Shown: piece after piece, positions 16,797-24,338 of the stretch | Layout: every line of letters starts with the position of its first letter | How positions within the stretch are numbered: position 1 is the stretch's first letter | Source: an uncultured Akkermansia sp. | GTDB lineage: Bacteria > Verrucomicrobiota > Verrucomicrobiia > Verrucomicrobiales > Akkermansiaceae | Assembly: GCA_900548895.1 (NCBI GenBank) | Contig: URLZ01000009.1 | Coordinates: 1-61,175 of the forward strand | DNA: 61,175 nt | Direction: 5' to 3' | Notes under the pieces: generated by a model | What the model was told of the DNA's origin: nothing | What the model saw: only the letters and a program-made list of their open reading frames with translations | The model's database searches: none | Made by a program: the position numbers and the translations under genes

Positions 16797-17261
16797 ATGC
16801 ACCTCGCCATCTCCCTGAGCCGCCAGCGCCTCGAACTCATCGGCGGCCCGCGCCCCTTCAGCGCCCCCATCTCCAGCGGAGCTGCCGGCATCGGCAGTGA
16901 AGAGAACAGCGGCAAAACCCCCGTCGGCCACTTCCGCATCCACAGCAAACACGGCGAAAACGCCCCGGCTGACACCGTCTTCCGCGGCCGCCTCCCCCAG
17001 TGCAGGACGTCGCCGCAGTCGGCCGACAGCCCCCCGCCCGAGGACAGCGACGCCATCCTCGCGCGCATCCTCACCCTCGACGGCCAAGAGCCCGGCAACG
17101 CCAACACCCTCGCGCGCTACATCTACATCCACGGCACCGCGCACACCCGCCTGCTCGGCCGCCCCGCCTCGCACGGCTGCATCCGCATGGCTCCCGACGC
17201 CATCATCGAACTCTACCCCCTGCTGCCCATCGGCACCGACGTCTTCATCAGCCAAGACTGA
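16797..17261 (+). CDS. L,D-transpeptidase (YkuD domain)
   Basis: A 154-residue YkuD-fold protein. The active-site signature is the block IHGTAHTRLLGRPASHGCIR, with catalytic Cys in SHGC. Family members form 3-3 cross-links or attach proteins to peptidoglycan. The protein is essentially only the catalytic domain and shows no signal peptide or membrane span at the chosen start (MHLAISLSRQRLEL), which is odd for an enzyme expected in the periplasm. The 140 nt upstream in frame do not encode a convincing signal sequence either. Neighbouring murG supports a cell-wall role. Export could depend on an unrecognised signal or a downstream partner. Confidence 0.87.
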   Translation: MHLAISLSRQRLELIGGPRPFSAPISSGAAGIGSEENSGKTPVGHFRIHSKHGENAPADTVFRGRLPQCRTSPQSADSPPPEDSDAILARILTLDGQEPGNANTLARYIYIHGTAHTRLLGRPASHGCIRMAPDAIIELYPLLPIGTDVFISQD

Positions 17262-17326
17262 GAGGCTCGCCTCGGAAGCGCTACGCCCGCAGCGGCGAAG
17301 ACCGGAGAGTGCGCGCGAGAAAGCGC

Positions 17327-17355
17327 TTGCCAAAGCCCCTTGCAAGCGGTATCGT
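17327..17355 (+). promoter_or_regulatory. Leaderless promoter of the DUF177-rpmF unit
   Basis: TTGCCA (17327-17332), 17-nt spacer, TATCGT (17350-17355), then six nucleotides to the ATG at 17362. The predicted transcription start falls at or next to the first base of the start codon. Confidence 0.6.
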
Positions 17356-17361
17356 AGGGCC

Positions 17362-17850
17362 ATGGACACGCAGGTCATCATCCCCCTTGACGACTTCCCC
17401 GAAAACTGCCTTCACCTCAGCGGCGAGGCCGACGGCGCCCTCTTCGAACTCGACGGGCCGGACGTGCAGAGCGTCGGCCCCCTGCACTACGAACTCGACG
17501 CCCAGCTCTACGACACCGAGCTGCTCGTGCGCGGCCGCATCAGCGCCCCCTTCCGCTTTCGCTGCGTGCGCTGCCTGAACACCTTTGAACACAGCGTCGA
17601 CATCAGCGACCTCACCCTCAGCTACGACACCCGAGGCAAAGAGAGCCTCAACATCACCGAAGACCTCCGCGAAGAAGTCCTTCTGGCCCTCCCCGCCTAC
17701 CCGAAATGCGAACTTTCCGGCACAGAATGCCGAATAAATGACACTTTCGGTGATTTTAGGCTGGACAAAGACCCCGAACCGGGTGTACACTCTGCCACCC
17801 CGAGTGGCAAAAGCGTTTGGGATGCCTTGGATCGGCTATCCGAATCGTGA
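17362..17850 (+). CDS. DUF177 (YceD-like) protein
   Basis: The 162-residue protein has the DUF177 core: the CVRCLNTFEHSVD segment with a Cys pair in the middle and a second Cys pair, CELSGTEC, near residue 115. DUF177 genes commonly precede rpmF, as here (46-nt gap), and plant and bacterial members have been linked to 23S rRNA or ribosome maturation. The ATG at 17362 was chosen because family homology begins there and a promoter ends six nucleotides before it; the open frame upstream belongs to no gene. The cysteines could bind zinc, which is inference. Confidence 0.85.
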   Translation: MDTQVIIPLDDFPENCLHLSGEADGALFELDGPDVQSVGPLHYELDAQLYDTELLVRGRISAPFRFRCVRCLNTFEHSVDISDLTLSYDTRGKESLNITEDLREEVLLALPAYPKCELSGTECRINDTFGDFRLDKDPEPGVHSATPSGKSVWDALDRLSES

Positions 17851-17896
17851 CGCCGTAGCCCCACTCAAGCAACAATCTTAACCCGTAACAAGAACT

Positions 17897-18088
17897 ATGG
17901 CAGCTCCGAAACGCAGAACGTCCAAGATGAAGCAGCGCTCCCGCCTGGCCGCCCAGGCATGGAAAGCCCCCAAACTCGGCAAGTGCCCCAAGTGCGGCGC
18001 AGCCGTCCCCGGCCACACCGCCTGCCCGCAGTGCGGCACCTACAAGACCCAGAGCGGCGCCGAGGTTGTGGTCAAGCTGGTGGACTGA
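17897..18088 (+). CDS. rpmF: 50S ribosomal protein L32
   Basis: The 63-residue basic protein starts [16 protein letters not shown], typical of L32. It carries a CPKC...CPQC zinc-ribbon pair ([20 protein letters not shown]), so this is the zinc-binding paralogue type. It follows the DUF177 gene, a conserved pairing, and is followed by a strong terminator and then plsX. Confidence 0.96.
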   Translation: MAAPKRRTSKMKQRSRLAAQAWKAPKLGKCPKCGAAVPGHTACPQCGTYKTQSGAEVVVKLVD

Positions 18089-18120
18089 TCAGCCTGCATC
18101 CCCTACAACAGCAATTTTCA

Positions 18121-18152
18121 ACCGTCCTTCACGCGTGAGAAGGACGGTTTTT
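18121..18152 (+). terminator. Rho-independent terminator after rpmF
   Basis: A perfect 10-bp stem (ACCGTCCTTC paired with GAAGGACGGT at 18139-18148) with a short loop is followed by a T run. It closes the transcript that begins before the DUF177 gene and possibly the whole upstream cluster. Confidence 0.9.
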
Positions 18153-18155
18153 GCA

Positions 18156-18185
18156 TTGACACCCGCCGGGTGACTGTGCTAAATT
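18156..18185 (+). promoter_or_regulatory. plsX promoter with extended -10
   Basis: TTGACA (18156-18161) and TAAATT (18180-18185) are separated by 18 nt, with TG one base before the -10. It starts only a few nucleotides after the rpmF terminator. The plsX ATG lies 26 nt downstream of the -10, so this transcript has a short leader. Confidence 0.75.
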
Positions 18186-18211
18186 GTGGTGCTCTCACTC
18201 CATCGTCTCGG

Positions 18212-19249
18212 ATGAAACTCGCTCTTGATGCCATGGGCGGCGACAACGCGCCGCAGATCAACATCGACGGAGCCAAGCTCGCGCTGGCTGAGCTCGGCGA
18301 CCTGCGCAAGCTCTGTCTGGTGGGCGACGAAGCCCGGCTGAAGGCCGCCTGTGACAAGGCGGGCATCAGCCGCGACGCCCGCGTGGAGATCGTCCACGCC
18401 CCCGAAGTCGTCACCATGGAGGACAGCGGGCTGATGGCCGTGCGGCAGAAAAAAAACTCCTCGATGAGCATCTCCGTCGACCTCGTGAAAAACGGCGACT
18501 GCGATGCCGTCGTCTCCGCGGGCAACACGGGTGCCGCCGTCGCGGCCAGCACCATCAAGCTGCGCCTGCTGCCGGGCGTCGAGCGCGCCGGCATCGTCTC
18601 CCCCATGCCGAGCATCCACGGCTACGTGCTCGTGAGCGACACCGGGGCCAACCCGGACGCCAAGCCCAGCCACCTCATCGGCTACGCCGTCATGAGCGCC
18701 ATGATGTCGCGCTACGTCTACCGCCGCGACGTCCCGAACGTTGGCGTCATGAGCAACGGCTCCGAGGCCTGCAAGGGCAGCGAATTCTCCAAAGAGGCCT
18801 ACCGCCTGCTCCACGAGCTGGATGAGAAGGGGGTGCTGCCCTTCCGCTTCTGGGGCAACTGCGAGGGGCACGATCTCTTCGAGTCCGAGCTCGACGTCGC
18901 CGTCACGGACGGCTTCACCGGCAACATCCTGCTCAAATCCGTCGAGGCCACGGCCAAGGCCTTCTCGCACTGGATCAAAGCCGGGGTGAAAAAGAGCCCC
19001 GTGGCCATGCTCGGCGCCATCGGCATGCGCAAAATCTTCCGCGAGCTCAAGGAGCGCATGAGCGCGGACGCCGTCGGCGGCTGCCCGCTCATGGGTGTGG
19101 GCGGCGTCTCCATCATCGCCCACGGCTCCGCCAACGGCATCGCCATCCTCAATGCCCTGCGCACCGCCGGCAGCATGCACCGCCACAGCGTCAACGATCG
19201 CATCATTGAGGCCATGGCTCGCATCAACGAGGCGCGCCACCACGGTTGA
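18212..19249 (+). CDS. plsX: Phosphate acyltransferase PlsX
   Basis: It converts acyl-ACP to acyl phosphate, the donor for the first step of phospholipid synthesis. The N-terminus MKLALDAMGGDNAPQ is the family hallmark. SAGNTGAAVAAS, TGANPDAKPSHL, and the late VTDGFTGNILLKSVEA and IIAHGSANG segments are present. The length is 345 residues, normal for PlsX. ATG 18212 was chosen over an upstream in-frame ATG at 18170, which lies between the promoter boxes. The rpmF-plsX order is widespread in bacteria. Confidence 0.95.
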   Translation: MKLALDAMGGDNAPQINIDGAKLALAELGDLRKLCLVGDEARLKAACDKAGISRDARVEIVHAPEVVTMEDSGLMAVRQKKNSSMSISVDLVKNGDCDAVVSAGNTGAAVAASTIKLRLLPGVERAGIVSPMPSIHGYVLVSDTGANPDAKPSHLIGYAVMSAMMSRYVYRRDVPNVGVMSNGSEACKGSEFSKEAYRLLHELDEKGVLPFRFWGNCEGHDLFESELDVAVTDGFTGNILLKSVEATAKAFSHWIKAGVKKSPVAMLGAIGMRKIFRELKERMSADAVGGCPLMGVGGVSIIAHGSANGIAILNALRTAGSMHRHSVNDRIIEAMARINEARHHG

Positions 19250-19551
19250 TTGCGCGCTCCCCTTTGCCCCGGACGGTTCCCTTCGTGCTGAGCGGGCTCA
19301 TCGCGCCGGGCGTATGTCGCGCCGGGCATCTTTTATTCAAAAGCGAGGGGCACGAGAGCGCACTTTGGTTGAAATTCCCGTATCCGCTCGCGAAGAGTCG
19401 GCTCTGAAGGCTCGCCTCTCCACCCCGAGCCCCACCCGCCTCCCGGCATCGAGCTTGCCCCTCACCACAAAAAAGCCCCCACCGCGCGCAGCGGCAGGGG
19501 TCTGTTGAAACGAGATCCTCAGGGAAACCCTCAGCCTTGGGACTCCCCGGC
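19250..19551. other. Intergenic region between convergent plsX and coaC
   Basis: About 300 bases with no supported gene. The right part holds the minus-strand terminator of the coaC transcript; the rest shows nothing recognisable. Confidence 0.6.
19467..19500 (-). terminator. Rho-independent terminator after coaC (minus strand)
   Basis: Read on the minus strand, CCCCTGCCGC and GCGGTGGGGG form an imperfect GC-rich stem followed by a run of six T. It lies about 50 nt beyond the coaC stop. Confidence 0.7.
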
Positions 19552-20100
19552 TCACGAAGCGGGAGACAACGCCTCCGCCAACGCCTCGCAAATCTCCGGC
19601 ACCGGCAGCAGACGGCCCTTGCCCTCATCGCCGCAGGCCAGCACCCCCTTCTCATCGGGGCCGAGGATGCTGTGTTGCGGGCGGCGGCGCAGACACTCCA
19701 CATTGGCCTGCGTCGCCGGGTGATCCCACATCAGCCCGTTCATCGCCGGGAAAATCATCACCGGCGCACGGTTGGCCAGATAGAGACTCGTCAGTGCGTT
19801 GGGCGCCAGCCCGTGCGCCATGCAAGCCAGCGTGTTGGCCGTGGCGGCCAGCACCACCAGCAGATCGGCGCGGCGGGCCAGATCAATGTGCACGGGCACC
19901 CAGGAGCCCGTCTCATCCTCAAAGGATGAAATCACCGGGTTGCGCGACAGCGTCATGAGCGTCAGCGGCGTCACGAAGTGCAGCGCCGCCGGCGTGCACA
20001 CGCAGTGCACCTCGTGGCCCTGCTTGACGAGCCACGAAGCCACGTCCGCCGCCTTGCAGGCCGCAATCGAGCCGCAAACACCGAGAATCACGCAAGCCAT
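19552..20100 (-). CDS. coaC: Phosphopantothenoylcysteine decarboxylase (stand-alone CoaC)
   Basis: The 182-residue flavoprotein removes CO2 from 4'-phosphopantothenoylcysteine in coenzyme A synthesis. It has the N-terminal FMN-binding GVCGSIAACKAADVA, the histidine in PVHIDLARRADLLVV, the PAMNGLMW motif and the C-terminal LACGDEGKGRL segment; these carry the His, Asn and Cys used in catalysis by CoaC. Most bacteria fuse this domain to the CoaB synthetase; here it ends without one, so CoaB must be encoded elsewhere. A clear Shine-Dalgarno (AAAGGAG) lies about 8 nt before the ATG, in contrast to most genes here. Confidence 0.9.
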   Translation of the reverse strand: MACVILGVCGSIAACKAADVASWLVKQGHEVHCVCTPAALHFVTPLTLMTLSRNPVISSFEDETGSWVPVHIDLARRADLLVVLAATANTLACMAHGLAPNALTSLYLANRAPVMIFPAMNGLMWDHPATQANVECLRRRPQHSILGPDEKGVLACGDEGKGRLLPVPEICEALAEALSPAS

Positions 20101-20166
20101 CGACAGACTCCTTTCGCCGTGCCTTTCACCGCATCAGCCCCGGCGCGCCGAAGCGCGCGCAGGTGC

Positions 20167-20643
20167 TCAGCCGCAGCAGCACTCCGGCTCAATCTCGACA
20201 ATCAGGTTGATCTCCACCGCCACGCCGAGCGGCAGACTCACCACACCCACCGCCGAGCGCGAGTGCGCCGCCTCGGGCCCGAAGAGCTCGACGAGCAGGT
20301 CGGAAGCCCCGTTGATCACCTTCGCCTGATCCGTGAAATCGGGCGTGCAGTTCACAAAACCATTCAGCGCAACAACCTTGCGCAGGCGGTCAAAGCTGCC
20401 CAGCTCCGCCTCAATCACCGCCAGGCGATTCAGGATGGCCGCCGCAGCCGCCTTCTGCCCCTCCTCCACACTCAGATCGCGCCCCAGCTTACCGTAGTAA
20501 GCCTCCTCGCCATTGACGGAAATACCGCCCGAGAGATGCAGGTAATTGCCCGTGCGAATGCACTGCACGTAAGAGCCGACCGGCTGAGGCGCAGGATAGA
20601 GCTTCAGCCCCTTTTTCTCTAAAACATCGTAGTTGATTTGCAT
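20167..20643 (-). CDS. RidA/YjgF family protein
   Basis: A 158-residue member of the Rid family, which hydrolyses reactive enamine/imine intermediates. It shows the YVQCIRTGNYLHLSGGI start region and the C-terminal SRSAVGVVSLPLGVAVEIN block with the conserved arginine. The C-terminus ends in Cys-Cys-Cys-Gly, which is unusual. ATG 20643 is placed by homology and by a promoter 22 nt upstream; the longer open frame would start inside the -10 box. It lies 66 nt upstream of coaC on the same strand. It resembles the longer YjgF variants more than the ~130-residue RidA, so the subgroup and substrate are open. Confidence 0.85.
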   Translation of the reverse strand: MQINYDVLEKKGLKLYPAPQPVGSYVQCIRTGNYLHLSGGISVNGEEAYYGKLGRDLSVEEGQKAAAAAILNRLAVIEAELGSFDRLRKVVALNGFVNCTPDFTDQAKVINGASDLLVELFGPEAAHSRSAVGVVSLPLGVAVEINLIVEIEPECCCG

Positions 20644-20665
20644 GGCAGGTATGATTGACGCCGCC

Positions 20666-20694
20666 ATTATAGCAGGCAGAGCCCCGGCGGGCAA
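20666..20694 (-). promoter_or_regulatory. Promoter of the RidA-coaC unit
   Basis: On the minus strand, TTGCCC and a consensus TATAAT are separated by 17 nt. The start codon is 22 nt beyond the -10, giving a leader of about 16 nt. Confidence 0.7.
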
Positions 20695-20836
20695 CGCTAA
20701 AAAAAACCGCCAAGCACCGAGGCCGCAGCCAACCCGGGGCAGCAGCACCGGAAGCCGCGTACCCGGACTCTCTCCCCCCTCGCAAGCCCCCGTGCCTCGC
20801 CAACACTCTCCTCGCAGACGGGGTCAACCACGGCGC

Positions 20837-21118
20837 TCAGCTCTTCTGCTCGCCTCGCTCGTTCTGCTCGCCCTCCGGCTTCGGCGGAGCCTCCGTCGCC
20901 TGCAGCCCCAGCCACTCGGGCAGGCAGCCGCCCTTGCGGAGATCCGACACCGTGTAGCGCGGCAACACGCGCCCGCGGCGGCGGCGCACCTGCTGCGCGA
21001 AAACGCGGATCATCTCGATGACCAGCGCGTTGCGCGTGCGCCCCACCGTCTCAGCCAGCCTGTCGAGGCGCGCCGCCAGCGGAGTCGGGCAGCGAAAGGT
21101 GACGATTTTATACTGCAT
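20837..21118 (-). CDS. Small basic protein, possible ribbon-helix-helix DNA-binding protein
   Basis: A 93-residue protein. The first ~50 residues (MQYKIVTFRCPTPLAARLDR, then LAETVGRTRNALVIEMIRVF) fit a ribbon-helix-helix pattern: a short beta strand, a helix, and a second helix with an Arg/Asn turn as in CopG/Arc repressors. A basic RRRRGR stretch and a hydrophilic tail follow. The start at 21118 is supported by a promoter whose -10 ends six nucleotides upstream. No toxin-like or regulated partner is visible next to it, so its target is unknown. It could also be a replication- or plasmid-type regulator remnant. Confidence 0.65.
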   Translation of the reverse strand: MQYKIVTFRCPTPLAARLDRLAETVGRTRNALVIEMIRVFAQQVRRRRGRVLPRYTVSDLRKGGCLPEWLGLQATEAPPKPEGEQNERGEQKS

Positions 21119-21124
21119 AGACGC

Positions 21125-21153
21125 ATCATACACCACCGCCCCCGCCGTGGCAA
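21125..21153 (-). promoter_or_regulatory. Leaderless promoter of the RHH-like gene
   Basis: Minus strand: TTGCCA, 17-nt spacer, TATGAT (21125-21130), then six nucleotides to the ATG at 21118. Confidence 0.65.
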
Positions 21154-21517
21154 CCTCAAACCGCCCGCAGCCCGCCGAGCTCGCCGAACATCACAGCCCC
21201 CGTGTATCACAGCCCGCGAGCATCGCGGGCCGCCGGAGCGACCGAGGGCGCAGCACTCCAGCCCGCAGATCTCCGGGCCGCGCCGCAATCAAGCCCCGCA
21301 ACCCATGCCGCAGTGCTTCATACCGACGCCGTGCTCCCCCCTCCGGCCTCCACAGATCCGCAAGCCCGCCGAGCTCCGTGCCTCGTCCGCCTCCTTCCGC
21401 TGCCGAACTCCGCGCAGCGCTCGGGCTCCGCACGACAAAACCCCCGCCGCGCAGGCAGCGCGGCGGGGGCAAATCTTCAAGCGCGCAGGCTCCATGCGGC
21501 CTGCGGCGACCCAAGGC
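21154..21517. other. Intergenic region upstream of the RHH-like gene
   Basis: About 360 bases. The right end contains the terminator of the next minus-strand gene; the remainder shows only degenerate GC-rich sequence and no supported gene. Confidence 0.55.
21437..21470 (-). terminator. Rho-independent terminator (minus strand)
   Basis: A perfect GC stem of about 11 bp (CCCCGCCGCGC with GCGCGGCGGGG) and a 5-nt loop; on the minus strand it is followed by TTTT. It lies about 50 nt beyond the stop of the thioredoxin-like gene. Confidence 0.85.
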
Positions 21518-22528
21518 TCACTTCTGAGCAGGCTGAGCAGGCTGCTCCGGAGCCTGCGGCGCGGGCTGCTGGCCGCGGATCGCCGGCAGCACATTCTGCT
21601 CGAAGTTCACCTTCGTCGGGGCGAGCATCTTGCGGGCGTTCTCCGTGTCGGGAGCCGCCTCGAGGGCCTTGCAGATATACGTGTAGGCGTTCTCGTAATC
21701 GCGGCAGAGGATGTAGCCGTCGGCAATGAGCTGGTAGCAGCTCTGGCGCATCTCCGGCACCATGTCCTCATTGGCCGCCATAAAGGCCTCCACCTGCTTG
21801 CGGCAGTCCGCGAGCTCCGCCGGCTTCAGCTTGCCGGCAAACCCCTCAATCATCTTGCGGAAAGCCTCCTTCTGCTGGGCCTGGCGGGCGGCGCGCTGCA
21901 CCAGACCGTTGTAACCCAGCGTATTCTGCGGATCGAGAGACTCGATCTCACCGATCAGTTCCACGTACTTGCCGCGCAGATTCTCCGGCACCGTCTCGAG
22001 AGCTGCCGCCAGAGCCTTCGCGCGCTCCAGCCCCTGAAGGCCCTCGGCCTTGGCCAGAGCTGCATCGCGCACGGCTCGCTTGGCCAGCGCCTCCTTCACG
22101 CGAGTCACATAGCCGTCCACCTCGCGCTCGGCACCCGGCACGAGAGCGTAGGGCAGGCCCTTCTCATCCGTGAACACCGCCGTCGGGAAGGCCGTGATCT
22201 TCATGCTGTCCATCTCGCGCAGGCGGGCCGCCATCTGATCATCCGTCACCCCCTTGAGCGCCTCCGGCGTGCGCGGGAAGAGCACCTTGACGAGCACGAG
22301 CTTCGAGCCGAGCGCCTCATCAAAGGCCGGCTGATTCATGATGCGGGACTCCAGGTAAATGCAGGACGGGCACCAGTCATTGCCGGTGAAGAGCCACATG
22401 ATATCGCGCTTCTGCTCGGCAGCCGCCTTCATGGCAGAGGGCATATCCGGGCACTCGGGGAGAGCTGCCGACGCCGCGCCGAGGAAAGCCGGCACCAGAG
22501 CCAGCGCCATCAACAGATTTTTTTTCAT
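21518..22528 (-). CDS. Secreted thioredoxin-fold protein (paralogue 1)
   Basis: A 336-residue protein with a signal peptide (MKKNLLMALALVPAFLGAASA) and a thioredoxin-like domain near residues 22-140. The redox site is WCPSC in WLFTGNDWCPSCIYLE, and the cis-proline loop is FPTAVFTDEKGLPYA. A helical repeat-like region and a Pro/Gln/Ala-rich tail follow. It probably acts as a periplasmic thiol oxidoreductase or disulfide reductase; the partner is unknown. A close paralogue is encoded immediately upstream on the same strand. ATG 22528 starts the signal peptide; a longer open frame upstream is not supported. Confidence 0.8.
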   Translation of the reverse strand: MKKNLLMALALVPAFLGAASAALPECPDMPSAMKAAAEQKRDIMWLFTGNDWCPSCIYLESRIMNQPAFDEALGSKLVLVKVLFPRTPEALKGVTDDQMAARLREMDSMKITAFPTAVFTDEKGLPYALVPGAEREVDGYVTRVKEALAKRAVRDAALAKAEGLQGLERAKALAAALETVPENLRGKYVELIGEIESLDPQNTLGYNGLVQRAARQAQQKEAFRKMIEGFAGKLKPAELADCRKQVEAFMAANEDMVPEMRQSCYQLIADGYILCRDYENAYTYICKALEAAPDTENARKMLAPTKVNFEQNVLPAIRGQQPAPQAPEQPAQPAQK

Positions 22529-22641
22529 GATGAGAAACGAGGTTGTGTGTGAGTTGAGGTTTTGTAGAGAAGGACAGACGCGAACAGGCGGGGGCACGCT
22601 CCGGCGCGCCGCGCGACATCCGTTCGCCGTCTACCGTCCTG

Positions 22642-22670
22642 AGCATATCGGGTACGTAGAGTCGGGTCAA
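22642..22670 (-). promoter_or_regulatory. Promoter of thioredoxin-fold paralogue 1
   Basis: Minus strand TTGACC, 17 nt, TATGCT. It leaves an untranslated leader of roughly 105 nt before ATG 22528. Confidence 0.75.
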
Positions 22671-22794
22671 GGATAAATCCCGCGACTGACGCAGTTTTTC
22701 GGAGACTCCGCTCCTCTCCGCCGAGCCGGGGTCGAGAGGCGGGCAGAGGCTTAATGATGCCTCGAGATGCAGGTTTCGCAGGTCGCAGTGAGGC

Positions 22795-22969
22795 CTGTCC
22801 TCCGAGCGCAGACGCGCGGAGCGCCGAACGGTTGAACTCAGGAGCGGACGCGCGGAGCAACGAGCGGATTGACTCACCGGGCGCGGGCACGCAGGGCGCC
22901 AAGCGGACGGGCTCACAGAGCGCGGGCGCGCCGGGCACCGAACACCGGGCAGATCCGAGAGCCGCGGCC
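22795..22969. repeat. Degenerate ~39-bp tandem repeats
   Basis: The segment reads as about four imperfect units of 36-39 bp. Each has a GCG-CGG-rich core followed by a motif like TTGACTCA or GGGCTCA. Conceptual translation on the plus strand shows a 13-residue periodicity, but the frame has no gene signals. It separates the two thioredoxin-fold paralogues. Confidence 0.5.
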
Positions 22970-24115
22970 TCAGGAATCCGCGCGAGCGGAGGGAGCGGGG
23001 GCAGAGCGACGGGACGGGCGAACGGGGAGGCCGAGGGCGGGGCGCAGCTTTTGCTTGGCGTGCTCGGTGAAGGGGGCGACGCGGTAGGCGCGCAGCAGCC
23101 ACTCGCGGCACTGATCCTCGTCCTGTCGGGCGGCGAAGGTGGCGGCGATGAGCTCAAAGCATCGCTGCTTGAGCTCTGCGGGCATGCGCGGATTCTCCTC
23201 GAGAAGAGCCCGCAGAGCGCGGCAGCTCTCCTCGGCGGATGCGACATCCTCGGTATCCCCGACGACAGCGGAGAGGCGGCGCACATCGAGCTCAATCGGC
23301 GCGAGCAAGGCCTCCAGCTCTTCCGCGCTGCGCACGACGGGGCGCTGCACGGTGTGCCCGAGACGGTTCTGCGGGTCGAGACGGTTGATCTCATCCTGCC
23401 AGGTGGAGTAACAGCCGCGCAGACCGATCGGCACCTGCTCCAGCGCCTCGATGAGGGCCGCGGCGCGCTCCAGCCCTTCGCAGCTCTGCGCCCGGGCCAG
23501 CGCGGCGTCGCGGGGGATGCGGCGGCTCAGCGCCTCCCGCACGCGGCTCAGGTAGGCCTGCACGCTCACATCGCTGCCCGACACGCAGGCGTAGGGCAGT
23601 CCCCGCTCATCCGTCAACACGGCCGTCGGCACGCCATTGACGTTCATCTGCCTCATGGCCGCCCGCCGCTGCTCGACGGCAAGGAGCTCGGCGCCCTCGG
23701 GCCGATAGCCCGGCAACGGTTCGCGCACCAGCACCACCCGTCCGCGCATCGCGCGCCCCCATTCGGGCCGGCTCAGAATCGTGCTCTCGAGGTGCTGACA
23801 GGCCGGGCACCAGTCATCCCCGGTGAAGAGGCGCAGGATGTCGAGGTGCCGCTCGGAGGCCACGCGGCAGGCCTCCTCCATGCTCGAGCAAAGCAGCGGC
23901 CCGCCGGCTTCCTCCTGCCGAGAGGGCTCCGCACTCGACGTCTGGGAGCTCTGCGCCCAGAGCCCCGAAGAGAGACCGAGCAGCGCCACCAAGCCGGCGC
24001 ACCGGAGCGCCCTCTGGCATGGGTTTGCGAGGATATTCAGGCGAGGGCGCGGGAGCTTCTTTAGCAGGCGGAGGAGGTCGGCGGGGGCGCCGACGAGGCG
24101 GAAGCAGCGGGACAT
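22970..24115 (-). CDS. Thioredoxin-fold protein (paralogue 2)
   Basis: The 381-residue protein aligns along its length with the downstream paralogue: LFTGDDWCPACQHLE matches LFTGNDWCPSCIYLE, VPTAVLTDERGLPYA matches FPTAVFTDEKGLPYA, and RLDPQNRLGH matches SLDPQNTLGY. A hydrophobic segment near residues 40-55 (CAGLVALLGLSSGLWAQ) is a signal peptide or anchor, preceded by an unusually long basic N-terminus. The redox site is WCPAC. ATG 24115 is supported by a promoter whose -10 ends six nucleotides before it. It is a tandem duplicate that has diverged strongly. Confidence 0.78.
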   Translation of the reverse strand: MSRCFRLVGAPADLLRLLKKLPRPRLNILANPCQRALRCAGLVALLGLSSGLWAQSSQTSSAEPSRQEEAGGPLLCSSMEEACRVASERHLDILRLFTGDDWCPACQHLESTILSRPEWGRAMRGRVVLVREPLPGYRPEGAELLAVEQRRAAMRQMNVNGVPTAVLTDERGLPYACVSGSDVSVQAYLSRVREALSRRIPRDAALARAQSCEGLERAAALIEALEQVPIGLRGCYSTWQDEINRLDPQNRLGHTVQRPVVRSAEELEALLAPIELDVRRLSAVVGDTEDVASAEESCRALRALLEENPRMPAELKQRCFELIAATFAARQDEDQCREWLLRAYRVAPFTEHAKQKLRPALGLPVRPSRRSAPAPSARADS

Positions 24116-24121
24116 AGTGCC

Positions 24122-24151
24122 AGCATAATGGAGCCAGCCCCTCGGCGTCAA
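24122..24151 (-). promoter_or_regulatory. Leaderless promoter of thioredoxin-fold paralogue 2
   Basis: Minus strand TTGACG, 18 nt, TATGCT (24122-24127), then six nucleotides to ATG 24115. Confidence 0.65.
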
Positions 24152-24254
24152 GCAGTTTTCGCAGGCGGATGCCCAGCGACTCGCGCACGCAAGTGCCCGT
24201 CCCTCAGCAAATGAGGGCGCACCCGTGACGCCGGCAGCATGACTGCCTTTGCTC

Positions 24255-24283
24255 TTGTCTTTCCGTCTCACAAATGATATGCT
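24255..24283 (+). promoter_or_regulatory. purB promoter
   Basis: TTGTCT, 17 nt, TATGCT (24278-24283). The ATG lies 55 nt downstream of the -10, so this transcript carries a leader of about 50 nt. It is divergent from the thioredoxin-fold promoter. Confidence 0.65.
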
Positions 24284-24338
24284 GAGCGCGGTTCCGGGGC
24301 AGCCGGGCCGCCACCCGTGGCAACACTCAGACTGACAC

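Noticed and set aside
22754..24064. 436-residue plus-strand frame across the repeat array and paralogue 2
   Set aside because: Antisense to a recognisable thioredoxin-fold gene; its repeats reflect the DNA tandem array, not a protein family.
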